This document shows, in pieces, positions 1 to 6,915 of a DNA stretch of 16,949 nucleotides. The number at the start of each line of letters is the position of its first letter. Position 1 is the stretch's first letter. Made by a program: the position numbers and the translations under genes. Origin of the DNA: Micavibrio sp. (GTDB lineage: Bacteria > Pseudomonadota > Alphaproteobacteria > Micavibrionales > Micavibrionaceae); contig JALTZE010000115.1 in NCBI GenBank assembly GCA_027051315.1, forward strand, positions 1 to 16,949, read 5' to 3'. The notes beneath the pieces are model-generated. The model made no database searches and was not told the origin of the DNA. It saw only the letters and a list, made by a program, of their open reading frames with translations.

Positions 1-1251
1 GCTTAATATTTTTAGCAAATCATCTTTTTTATCAAAGTTTTTTTGGTCAATTCCATCATCAAAAACAAACTCTATAGTTTCGACATCACCTTTTAAAATA
101 ACGTCCTCTTTATTTTTAATATCGAGATGAAATGGCAAATGCGTAAATCTGTTATTAAAAATTCTAATAACTTCTTCCCATTCAGTCTTCTCGTTCTTAG
201 CTTTTTTTAAAAGCTCTTTAATCTCTTTCTGACCGTCTTTATATTTTCTAATAAGCTCGGCTAGTAAATCTTTCTGATCAACTAAATAAGCGAGCCATAT
301 TCTTTTAGAAAATTTATTAAGGTCAGTTAATTCAGGTAAAATTTCTTTATTATCTAAAAGATGATCTCTAAATTCTCTTAATTCTTTGTTTGAAAGTTTT
401 TTATCGATAACATTGAAACGACTTTGAAGATTATCGTCATTCAAAATCTTTCTTTTCTCTTCATCAAGTATGTTTTGAAGCTCTTCATCTGAAGAGCATT
501 TACTATCTTGTGTACCATCAAATAAATTAACCGAGTGCCCGCCTTTAAAGAAATTATTGGAGACTAATTGCTTTTGAACATTTTCTGCATGATAAAACTT
601 AAAATCTTTTCCTAAATATGGTGATTTCTCAATAAGTTCATCATATTTTTCAATGTATTCTTGAATAGTATTTTTAAAATCTTTTGTTTCTAAAAATCCT
701 GTTACTTTATCATTAAAAATTAAACCGTATTTAATTGTGTGGTCCGGCAGAGGATTAATCTTTAAAACCTCATTTTCTATTTCAATGATAAAATCAAAAA
801 ATGGCTTTCCAAATATATCTTCAATTGTTTTCTCAATATTATCTGTGCGGCCTGTTAATCCTGAAAGCTGTTTTAGTTTTTTAATTAAATCAGCTTTAGC
901 TTTATCAATTTCTTTATGAATATCATCGTATTCTTGCTTAAGGCGTTTATTTGCCAGCAGGGTTGAGATTTTTTCTGATTTATAATCTTCATTGTAAGAC
1001 TCTATTACCAATATATCTGCAGGATTAATTTCTGTATCATCAACTTTAATATGTCGTACAGTATTTCTTTTTGGAAAAGCCAGGTCAGATGTATCTTTTT
1101 CCTCTGAATAATCGTCAAAGGTTTTTGCAAAAGATGTTTTCATCACACCATTAGGGGCATAAATTGCAAAAGTCCTATTTTTAAATTTAAAATTATGTTC
1201 GAGTTTTTTTATTCCGTAACAATATTCTAAATTAATTTCTAATTTTTTCAT
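1..1251 (-). CDS. ABC/SMC-like AAA ATPase, N-terminal 417 residues (runs off the window)
   Basis: The frame is open from an ATG at 1251 to the first base of the window, so the C-terminal part is missing. A Shine-Dalgarno AAAGG lies 7 bases before the ATG. Residues 1-50 hold the usual start of RecF/SMC-type ATPases (beta strands, then a P-loop) with the loop written A-P-N-G-V-M-K-T-S at about residues 33-41. The Gly that normally precedes the Lys is Met here. Residues ~105-410 are rich in Lys, Glu and Leu and look largely helical or coiled-coil, as in ABC ATPases with long arms. Signature and Walker B motifs would lie beyond the window. The gene is divergent from the restriction endonuclease gene and shares its 193-bp promoter region, so a defence role is likely by association. 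The substrate is unknown. It could equally be an independent defence ATPase, such as the sensor half of a nuclease or protease pair. Confidence 0.72.
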   Translation of the reverse strand, partial: MKKLEINLEYCYGIKKLEHNFKFKNRTFAIYAPNGVMKTSFAKTFDDYSEEKDTSDLAFPKRNTVRHIKVDDTEINPADILVIESYNEDYKSEKISTLLANKRLKQEYDDIHKEIDKAKADLIKKLKQLSGLTGRTDNIEKTIEDIFGKPFFDFIIEIENEVLKINPLPDHTIKYGLIFNDKVTGFLETKDFKNTIQEYIEKYDELIEKSPYLGKDFKFYHAENVQKQLVSNNFFKGGHSVNLFDGTQDSKCSSDEELQNILDEEKRKILNDDNLQSRFNVIDKKLSNKELREFRDHLLDNKEILPELTDLNKFSKRIWLAYLVDQKDLLAELIRKYKDGQKEIKELLKKAKNEKTEWEEVIRIFNNRFTHLPFHLDIKNKEDVILKGDVETIEFVFDDGIDQKNFDKKDDLLKILS

Positions 1252-1286
1252 TATAAAACCTTTTACTATCAGTGGTTTAATCAATT

Positions 1287-1314
1287 ATATGTTTTTTATA
1301 TTTAAGAAACATAT
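1287..1314. promoter_or_regulatory. Inverted repeat, candidate operator in the divergent promoter region
   Basis: ATATGTTT at 1287-1294 is mirrored by AAACATAT at 1307-1314, with a 12-base spacer. It lies 36 bases ahead of the ATPase start, where a repressor would cover that gene's promoter. The neighbouring methyltransferase carries a DNA-binding domain and is one possible ligand. In such AT-rich DNA an 8-bp inverted repeat can also arise by chance. Confidence 0.3.
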
Positions 1315-1366
1315 CTGATTTTATTTTTTTATAATCTTATTCCTTGTTTCAATTTTATTTAATCCC

Positions 1367-1396
1367 TTTATATAATTATACTTTTTGTGATAAAAT
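1367..1396 (+). promoter_or_regulatory. Candidate sigma-70 promoter for the restriction endonuclease
   Basis: TTTATA (1367-1372) and TAAAAT (1391-1396) are separated by 18 bases, and the -10 box is preceded by TG one base upstream (extended -10). Transcription would begin near 1403, giving a leader of about 40 bases to the ATG at 1445. AT richness makes false matches easy. Confidence 0.33.
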
Positions 1397-1444
1397 ATTT
1401 TTTGCGAATCTAAATATTAAATCAGTAAGCGAAAAGATAAATAA

Positions 1445-2176
1445 ATGAATGAAACAGAAAAACAAAGAGTTCTAAAAAAAACGCAAGACTGGTTTAGAGA
1501 TACAATTGCAGTAAATCATATAAAAAATACCCAAAAACTAGTTAAGCCCAGTGAATTTAACATCAATCCTTTTCTAACCGTATATCTAGCTAATTTTTTA
1601 TGTGGAGATTCTAAACCAGAAAGTATAGCAAAAGCATTAATTTATCCGAGAGTTCTAGGCACATCTATAACAACTTCATTCGGTCAAAATATGCAGAGTT
1701 TTACAAATGATGTATTGTCTTCATTCGGTAGCACTACCAATGGTATTGATATCGAATTTGATGATTATGTAGATCAAGACCATAAATATTGTCAACTTAA
1801 GGCAGGACCCAACACTATCAATAAAGATGATGTTGAAACTATTGCGGGACATTTTTCGTCTGTTATTAACTTAGGCCGGACAAACAATTTAAAGCTTGGA
1901 TTTCATAATTTAATTGTCGGGGTTTTATATGGCGAAGAAGATGACTTAAGTAGCCATTACAAGAGAATTACTTCTCAGTATCACTATCCCGTAATTGTTG
2001 GTAAAGACTTTTGGACAAGGATAACTGGAGATACTAATTTTTATGCCGATATAATCAAATGTATTGGAGATGTTGCAAAAGAATCTAATTTTGCCGACGA
2101 ATTGGATGAAGTTGTAACAAAACTTGCCGCAAGCTCAGATATTCTAGAGCTTTCAAAAGAAGCAACAGATAACTAA
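1445..2176 (+). CDS. Type II restriction endonuclease, PD-(D/E)xK fold (PmeII-like)
   Basis: A 243-residue protein whose N-terminal half (W17-F-R, then N-P-F-L, then a stretch ending A-L-I-Y-P-R-V-L-G-T-S near residue 73) matches my memory of the family annotated as PmeII-type type II endonucleases. It should cut unmethylated DNA at a short specific site, with Mg2+. A plausible active site is D102 in G-I-D-I-E-F with Q117-L-K119 in Y-C-Q-L-K-A-G-P, a D...(E/Q)xK variant of the PD-(D/E)xK signature. The gene is full length and intact. Its stop overlaps the 3' end of the convergent cytosine methyltransferase by 4 bp, the expected partner that protects host DNA. The recognition sequence cannot be read from the protein. 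The upstream Shine-Dalgarno is weak, which would suit low expression of a toxic nuclease. Family assignment is from recall; restriction nuclease is well supported by the partner. Confidence 0.78.
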   Translation: MNETEKQRVLKKTQDWFRDTIAVNHIKNTQKLVKPSEFNINPFLTVYLANFLCGDSKPESIAKALIYPRVLGTSITTSFGQNMQSFTNDVLSSFGSTTNGIDIEFDDYVDQDHKYCQLKAGPNTINKDDVETIAGHFSSVINLGRTNNLKLGFHNLIVGVLYGEEDDLSSHYKRITSQYHYPVIVGKDFWTRITGDTNFYADIIKCIGDVAKESNFADELDEVVTKLAASSDILELSKEATDN

Positions 2177-3423
2177 GCTGCTTGAGCTTCTGAATTAGTC
2201 TCTGACCGTTCAATCTCATTTAAGAAATTGACGATAGAAGTCCCTATTTCATACGCTAAGTTAACAGGTACAGCATTTCCAATTTGTTTATACTGTTGCG
2301 TCATAGAGCCTGCAAATTCCCAACTATCTGGAAAAGTTTGTATCCTAGCGTATTCTCTAACTGTAAATGGCCTTGTTTCTTCGGGATGACATCTTTCTGT
2401 TTGCTTTTGTGCAGGAGAGCAAGTCAAAGTCAAACAAGGTTCTTCCCAACTCATACGCCGAGCCATCCCAGTTTTCCCTCCTCCTAGATAATAGCTTTTA
2501 AGCATATACTCTTTTTGAATTTTCTCGGGTAAGTCTCTCCAGTAACCGCCCTGCGGTACAAGATCCATAATCTCTTTCTTTCTCTTAGGATATTTCTGTC
2601 CTTCTGATTTAGGAACATCGCAGTCATACAACTCGCCTTTTTTTAGAACGTCTTTAAGCGCATAAAGTTTGTTATAAGGCTCAGGAAAATTAAATTCTGT
2701 TTGTGCTAAATCATTCCTAATAGCAACTATAATTAAGCGTTCTCTCTTTTGTGGAACACGGTAGAATATAGCCTTCATAATTCTTGGCTTAAGCACAGTA
2801 TAGCCTAAATCAGAAAGCACACTAATCATTGTTTCTATTGTTCGTCCACTGTCATGCGTTAACAAACCACGGACATTTTCAGCGACACAAATTTTAGGCT
2901 GCAACTCTTTTACTGCCGAAGCATAAGCATGGAAGAGCGTACCTCTAGTGTCATTAAATCCAAGCTTTTTACCAGCATAACTAAAGGCCTGACATGGAAA
3001 ACCTCCAGTAATAATATCAACTTTATTTTTATAGGCAGAGAAATCTAAATTACGAACATCATCATGAACAACATTCCAATTTGGCCTATTTAGCTTTAAA
3101 GTTTCGCAAGCCCATTTATCAAAATCATTCAGTAAAATACATTCTAAGCCTGCATTTTCTAATCCAAGAGCTAACCCTCCAGCACCAGCAAAAAGTTCAA
3201 TAGTTTGATATTTGCGAAGTGGTTTTTCTGCAACATGCTTTCTATCAGAAAACAAAAAACCAAGTTGCTCAAATTCTCTTAATTGTTCGATGTGATAGAC
3301 TCTATAATTATTTATTGGGTGTCTTACAGGCCTTAACTTACCATTACGATCCCACCTTCTTAGCGTCTCTTTCGAAACAGAAAGCATATCAGCCACTTCA
3401 GCAATAGAATAATATTCTTTCAT
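2173..3423 (-). CDS. DNA cytosine-C5 methyltransferase with N-terminal MerR-type HTH
   Basis: Transfers a methyl group from SAM to C5 of cytosine in a specific site, protecting host DNA from the convergent nuclease. All hallmark motifs are present: motif I F-A-G-A-G-G at 78-83, catalytic Cys144 in P-C-Q, E-N-V at 182-184, Q-K-R-E-R at 225-229, and G-N-A-V-P at 382-386. The target-recognition region is about 250-350. Residues 5-52 are a winged-helix segment of the MerR/excisionase type (S-I-A-E-V-A-D-M-L-S-V-S, then R-R-W-D-R-N-G-K-L, then Y-R-V-Y). I place the start at 3423 because GGAGG sits 6 bases before that ATG and the HTH begins directly there. The frame is open to 3510, but the extra 29 residues are a hydrophobic, AT-driven run unlike a cytosolic enzyme. 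The HTH may let the enzyme repress its own or the nuclease promoter. 416 residues is normal for this type. Confidence 0.93.
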   Translation of the reverse strand: MKEYYSIAEVADMLSVSKETLRRWDRNGKLRPVRHPINNYRVYHIEQLREFEQLGFLFSDRKHVAEKPLRKYQTIELFAGAGGLALGLENAGLECILLNDFDKWACETLKLNRPNWNVVHDDVRNLDFSAYKNKVDIITGGFPCQAFSYAGKKLGFNDTRGTLFHAYASAVKELQPKICVAENVRGLLTHDSGRTIETMISVLSDLGYTVLKPRIMKAIFYRVPQKRERLIIVAIRNDLAQTEFNFPEPYNKLYALKDVLKKGELYDCDVPKSEGQKYPKRKKEIMDLVPQGGYWRDLPEKIQKEYMLKSYYLGGGKTGMARRMSWEEPCLTLTCSPAQKQTERCHPEETRPFTVREYARIQTFPDSWEFAGSMTQQYKQIGNAVPVNLAYEIGTSIVNFLNEIERSETNSEAQAA

Positions 3424-3512
3424 ACAACCCTCCACATCCTTGGTCATGGTTACTATAAAAAATTTTAACACAACAAAAGGGAAATAAAAGAACAAAAAGT
3501 GAATATCCACAT

Positions 3513-3812
3513 TTATTTTAAAAATTTGAATCTTTCTTCGGCTTTATCGAATTTTTTGACCAAAATGCTTATATCCTCCTCTGCTATAGCATTTATATGA
3601 TCTTGTAGTTCTTCTAATACTATAGTTAACTCTGAAATATCACGCCCTTTGGCAGCGGTTAATCCTATAGCGTTTCCTATAAGGCGTTCTATATAGCCGC
3701 CTATAACGTTTTCTCTATAGTCCGTTATAATGTTTTCCCTTATAGCGTTAGTGCTATAAGGCTCTAACGCTTTATAAGAAGTATTTAAAGATTTTTCCCA
3801 GATCGGGTGCAT
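3513..3812 (-). pseudogene. Headless ORF fragment, unknown, repeat-encoded core
   Basis: I do not recognise this protein. The first ATG gives 99 residues, but no Shine-Dalgarno precedes it. The same frame stays open for 39 further codons upstream (to 3929), encoding a plausible protein stretch (V-V-A-A-I-L-K-A-I-R-Y and onward) with no start codon before it meets the insertion-sequence remnant. I infer that the original 5' end was lost when that remnant formed. Residues ~22-50 are built from short repeated units (R-E-N-I-I, R-E-N-V-I, I-E-R-L-I, G-N-A-I-G) that follow a DNA repeat. The last third is Glu/Lys-rich and probably helical. It stops 89 bases before the methyltransferase start, on the same strand. 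It may still be translated, but a fragment is more likely. Confidence 0.4.
3664..3775. repeat. Cluster of degenerate CTATAnCGTT-type repeats
   Basis: Short related words recur at close but uneven spacing: CTATAGCGTT (3664), CTATAAGGCGTT (3678), CTATAACGTT (3701), CTATAGTCCGTT (3715), GTTATAATGTT (3724), TTATAGCGTT (3740), CTATAAGGCTCTAACG (3754). A lone CTATAGCATT lies at 3584. They encode the repeated peptide units of the overlapping ORF fragment. They might be iterons or binding sites, or just an expanded coding repeat. Confidence 0.4.
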
Positions 3813-3867
3813 AGGCCAACGGGCTCTATTTTTATCTTCCTTTAAAGGTTTTGTATAACGAATAGCT

Positions 3868-3954
3868 TTAAGGATAGCTGCAACAACATTCCCGGTATTG
3901 GTGATTGGCTGGTACCAACTCTTCGAGGCTTATCATTTCTATTTGATTGGACAT
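3868..3954 (-). pseudogene. Transposase N-terminus, truncated remnant (IS5/IS1182-like)
   Basis: A 28-codon frame starting at an ATG with AGGAGA 8 bases upstream. Its first 21 residues (M-S-N-Q-I-E-M-I-S-L-E-E-L-V-P, then A-N-H-Q-Y-R) match the typical beginning of DDE transposases of the IS5/IS1182 type as I remember them. After Tyr-Arg the sequence turns into unrelated residues and stops. The remaining ~300 or more codons are absent, so this is a dead 5' end left by a deletion or recombination. The unrelated ORF fragment joins near 3892. Confidence 0.62.
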
Positions 3955-4041
3955 GGATAAATTCTCCTGATTGTTGTTATAAAACTTTACAACAATTTAG
4001 AAAATTTTTACCCCATAAATATTTATCTTGCAACAGACCCC
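3892..4041 (-). mobile_element. Insertion-sequence remnant, left end only
   Basis: The segment begins where the integrase reading frame loses family similarity (GGGGTCTGTTGCAAG, reading from 4041 on the minus strand), includes a ~85-base leader with a hairpin, and carries the transposase start. It ends inside the transposase near 3892. No matching right terminal repeat is visible in the window. The family is unsettled: the end resembles IS6-type ends (TCTGTTGCAA), while the transposase start is IS5/IS1182-like. Confidence 0.5.
3970..3996. other. Hairpin in the insertion-sequence leader
   Basis: ATTGTTGT (3970-3977) pairs with ACAACAAT (3989-3996) around an 11-base loop, directly upstream of the transposase Shine-Dalgarno. 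Such hairpins in IS leaders can damp read-through translation from outside promoters. That role is inferred. Confidence 0.4.
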
Positions 4042-4587
4042 ATATCTAAAAATCTCACCGCATTTCTGATTCTGCCTTTTAGCTAAATCAAAAGCCCCTC
4101 TGCGTTCTATTTTTCTAATGACTTGCAATAAAAGAGGCGGCTCTATTTCTTTTATAGGATACGCGCCAATTTCAGGAAAAATGTCCTCTTCTAAGCGCTT
4201 AATAACCTCAACCGCATATCGTGGCTTCCATATATCTTTGCGATTGTCGTACCATTCCCGCGCGATCACTTCAAAAGTATTGGCATTATTTTCTACCGCC
4301 ATCGCTTTTTCTTTTTTCTTTTCTAAGCTTGGGTCTTTGCCCTCTTTAATAAGCTCTTTGTTGGCATCTACGCGCTTCATTCGCGCTTGTTTTAGAGAAA
4401 TTTCTGGGTAAACGCCTAAAGCCAGTGTTTTTTGCTTATCATTAAAACGATATGCCAAACGCCAATATTTTGAGCCATTAGGATAAACCCATAAAGACAA
4501 GCCATAGCCATCTGAAAGCTTTAAAGGCGCTTTGGATTTTGGATTTGTGTGTTTAGCGTTTTTACACGCGATTTCTGTCAGCTTCAT
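3997..4587 (-). pseudogene. P4-type tyrosine integrase, truncated before the catalytic domain
   Basis: Residues 1-183 are a good match to the front of P4-family island integrases: the arm-binding domain (L-S-D-G-Y-G-L-S-L-W-V near 24-34, Y-W-R-L-A-Y-R-F, T-L-A-L-G-V-Y-P-E-I-S-L) and a core-binding SAM-like domain from about 105 to the motif C-G-E-I-F-R-Y-G. Family members continue for a further ~200 residues with the catalytic R, HxxR and Tyr. Here the frame enters insertion-sequence DNA at residue ~184 and stops 13 codons later. The recombinase is therefore inactive, and the island should not excise on its own. The ATG overlaps the stop of the upstream HEPN-like gene (ATGA), so the two were co-translated. 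The 3' end of tRNA-Gln, about 670 bases upstream on the same strand, is the probable attachment site. Confidence 0.85.
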
Positions 4588-5099
4588 CCGTAATGCTCCT
4601 TTATAGCTTTCTTTGCCCGAGACATATCAGCACCCTGACCTTCACAAAATTTCAGTAAATCTTCTGAAATAAGATGTTGTATATCGTTAGCGTCATGGGT
4701 GATTGTTTTAATTCTGATATACAATTCGTCTTTGTAGTGCTCAAAACTCATGTTGTCGTAGCTAGAATCTAGCGCTTGATAAAGACTTCTGTGAATGAGC
4801 CAATTTCTGTCTCCTCTAATCTGATCAAGCTTTTGTTCTAAATTCTTATCGAATAGCTTCTCTTTTTTTACGAGTTTAATTGCGTCACCGAGCGTGTATT
4901 TTCGGTATTTCTTTAAATGCTCATCATCATCAGCTTTCGATACTCTGCCCGCGTCTTTTAGATCTTTTTTCATGGATATTGCGTAACTGAGCGCATCTTC
5001 TATCAGTTGAGCGGCTCCAAGTGCTTCCCCCATTAAGGTATATAGCTTTATGAGGTCTTGAGAGGCTGGCTTTAGTTTATAAGGCGATTGATTCCACAT
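4584..5099 (-). CDS. Small HEPN-like protein of unknown function
   Basis: An all-helical-looking protein of 171 residues. It contains R98-N-W-L-I-H103, the Rx4H signature of HEPN domains, which in many toxin and abortive-infection proteins forms an RNase site. The flanking helices (A-A-Q-L-I-E-D-A-L before, acidic helices after) fit a HEPN bundle, but I cannot name the family. It sits between tRNA-Gln and the integrase and overlaps the integrase start by 4 bp, a position usually held by the integrase alone. The ATG at 5099 is my choice. A TTG at 5132 in the same frame would add 11 residues, and neither has a visible Shine-Dalgarno. It could be a toxin, an RNA-binding regulator of the integrase, or an immunity gene. 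Confidence is high for a real gene and moderate for HEPN. Confidence 0.62.
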   Translation of the reverse strand: MWNQSPYKLKPASQDLIKLYTLMGEALGAAQLIEDALSYAISMKKDLKDAGRVSKADDDEHLKKYRKYTLGDAIKLVKKEKLFDKNLEQKLDQIRGDRNWLIHRSLYQALDSSYDNMSFEHYKDELYIRIKTITHDANDIQHLISEDLLKFCEGQGADMSRAKKAIKEHYG

Positions 5100-5138
5100 T
5101 TGTTGGTATAAACAAGGAAAATCTACCAACAAATTTCG

Positions 5139-5150
5139 CGGCTGCAGCCG
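5139..5150. repeat. 12-bp GC-rich perfect palindrome
   Basis: CGGCTGCAGCCG reads the same on both strands, in otherwise AT-rich DNA just ahead of the HEPN-like gene (and immediately before the alternative TTG start). It could be an operator. No T-run follows, so it is not an obvious terminator. Confidence 0.35.
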
Positions 5151-5253
5151 TTTAACGGCGAATAATTATGAACACAACAAGCACGAAAATCATTGGCATG
5201 CCTTGTTTTCTAAGGCAACCATAAACAATGCTGAATGATAATGAAAGGAAAAA

Positions 5254-5328
5254 TGGCTGGGGTGGCAGGATTCGAACCTGCGCATGGCGATACCAAAAAC
5301 CGCTGCCTTACCGCTTGGCTACACCCCA
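5254..5328 (-). tRNA. tRNA-Gln (anticodon TTG)
   Basis: A 75-base cloverleaf including an encoded CCA. The acceptor TGGGGTG pairs with CACCCCA, the D arm is GCC...GGC, the anticodon stem GCGGT/ATCGC encloses loop TTTTGGT with anticodon TTG, and the T arm is GCAGG-TTCGAAT-CCTGC. Its 3' end faces the integrase side of the island, so it is the likely insertion target. Confidence 0.96.
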
Positions 5329-5406
5329 ATAATCTAGAAATCATCAACAAATCAAAGCAAAAAGCATGACCTATTATTCTGGGCTATCTTCACAAAAGAA
5401 AACAGA

Positions 5407-5482
<76 letters not shown>

Positions 5483-5622
5483 GCACCTAACTACTCTTTT
5501 TAATCAAGCTCCTTTTCAATCGGAGCTGTGCAGTCTTTTAAAACATATTTTAAAAAAAATCAAACTACTTTTTACAATTTCTAACATTTTTATCATTTTT
5601 TTATAAAAATATACATAGATAC

Positions 5623-5652
5623 TTGGTTTATGCATTTCTTTTTTGCTATATT
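5623..5652 (+). promoter_or_regulatory. Candidate promoter of the dotM-dotL operon
   Basis: TTGGTT (5623-5628) and TATATT (5647-5652) are 18 bases apart. Transcription would start near 5659, about 53 bases before the GTG of dotM, inside a palindrome. No terminator separates this site from the four genes that follow. Confidence 0.4.
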
Positions 5653-5665
5653 ATGATATATCATA
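5652..5665. promoter_or_regulatory. 14-bp perfect palindrome at the predicted dotM transcription start
   Basis: TATGATATATCATA is a perfect palindrome covering the end of the -10 box and the likely start site. Its place suits a repressor-binding site governing the secretion operon. No protein in the window can be linked to it. Confidence 0.35.
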
Positions 5666-5711
5666 TGTGGGTTTGTGATATGGTTTAATTCTAATTTAAG
5701 GTTCAATAAAA

Positions 5712-6911
5712 GTGGCAGAACAACCAGCTGGTACGGATAATGCGATAGGTTACTTCATTATCCTTATTATATTAGCAGCTCTTTCATTTCTGATATGGTA
5801 TTTATATCAGACTGAAATAATAGATTTCATACGTACCATCAGATGGTATGAAATGTGGGCTTTATCATTTATTGTTCCTGAGGATTATACAGTAAGCTAT
5901 GGCGATATAGTTAATGTTAGCTTCCATGATTTATTTGAAAAAGCTGATAAATATGACCCAAGCCAGATAGACGGAGATTTATTTGGTCTTATTGCTTCTG
6001 CACCTATGCAAGTTATACAATATCCAACAATAGGATTGCTTATAATCGCAGCAATATGGTGTATCGTAAAAGGACCAAACACACAACACAGAAAAAAATT
6101 TGATTTAAATGGTCTAATAAAAAGACAATCAGAAGTTTTCCCCATAATAAGTCCTTTTGCTGAATTTAATCCATCAAAACAACCTGTAAGACCCCCTGGT
6201 TCTCCTGTTCCTGCTGAACTACCTTTATTTTCCGAAGCTTTAGGACCAGAAGAATGGATAGCATATAATTCAATACCTGTGCCAGATGGTAAACTTGATG
6301 AAGAAGTTGCTAAAAAAGCATTTATAAAACAGCTGGGCAAACCATGGAGAGGACCTTTAAGACTCAAGCCATACAGACAAATACTCCTTGCCGCATTTTG
6401 CCTAAAAGCCGCAAGAAAAAGAACCGAATCCGATAATATGTTAGGTGAACTCGCAACATGCTGGAACTATAAAACAGGTCTTAAAATTAAACCACAACTG
6501 CTTAGAAAAGCAAGAAAAGTACTAAAAAATAGAGACCTTGCAGGCCCAACAATAAGATTATGTAACCAACATGCATATCAAAATACAGCCCTTATCCGCG
6601 CATTATTAAATGCAAGAGAAGAAGGAGGAGTACTAGCCCCTGCCCAATTTGTCTGGCTTCGTGGTTATGACAGAGAATTATGGTATCCTCTAAATAATTT
6701 AGGAAGACAATCATTCCATATGGAAGCTTTAGGAGCAATGGCTCATTTTAAAGCAGAAAAATTAATAAGAAGACCAATCCCAAAACCAAGAATAAATGAT
6801 GCTGTAAAAACAATTTCTGAATACATGTTATCTTCAAGAGCTCGTCCTATACCAGCTCTTGATTATAGTAAAAGTAAAAAACGTGGTATAAAAAAAGTAA
6901 AAACAGGATAA
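5712..6911 (+). CDS. dotM: DotM/IcmP-like type IVB secretion coupling-complex protein
   Basis: An inner-membrane protein of 399 residues (Legionella DotM is of similar size) that in the Dot/Icm system joins DotL to receive effectors, notably those with acidic C-terminal signals. Two membrane segments are visible, about 12-33 and 103-120. A large basic cytosolic domain follows from ~170, with the family's conserved tract at 315-345: W-L-R-G-Y-D-R-E-L-W-Y, L-N-N-L-G-R-Q-S-F and M-E-A-L-G-A-M-A-H. The C-terminus is strongly basic. Translation begins at GTG with only a weak AAGG 10 bases upstream, so expression may be limited. The stop lies 4 bases before the next gene, giving tight coupling. The gene order dotM then dotL agrees with icmP-icmO in Legionella. 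Confidence 0.9.
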   Translation: MAEQPAGTDNAIGYFIILIILAALSFLIWYLYQTEIIDFIRTIRWYEMWALSFIVPEDYTVSYGDIVNVSFHDLFEKADKYDPSQIDGDLFGLIASAPMQVIQYPTIGLLIIAAIWCIVKGPNTQHRKKFDLNGLIKRQSEVFPIISPFAEFNPSKQPVRPPGSPVPAELPLFSEALGPEEWIAYNSIPVPDGKLDEEVAKKAFIKQLGKPWRGPLRLKPYRQILLAAFCLKAARKRTESDNMLGELATCWNYKTGLKIKPQLLRKARKVLKNRDLAGPTIRLCNQHAYQNTALIRALLNAREEGGVLAPAQFVWLRGYDRELWYPLNNLGRQSFHMEALGAMAHFKAEKLIRRPIPKPRINDAVKTISEYMLSSRARPIPALDYSKSKKRGIKKVKTG

Positions 6912-6915
6912 TTAA

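Noticed and set aside
3424..3510. Membrane anchor on the methyltransferase
   Set aside because: The hydrophobic extension precedes the real start; the Shine-Dalgarno GGAGG belongs to the ATG at 3423.
3660..3780. Possible CRISPR array
   Set aside because: The repeats are about 10 bases, degenerate and unevenly spaced, with no unique spacers of constant length.
4027..4041. Calling the remnant an IS6-family element from its end sequence
   Set aside because: The transposase start is not IS6-like, and a short TCTGTTGCAA match is not enough.
4042..4587. Functional integrase for the island
   Set aside because: The whole catalytic domain is missing after the insertion junction.
5897..6367. Minus-strand frame inside dotM
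   Set aside because: It is a shadow of conserved DotM coding sequence.
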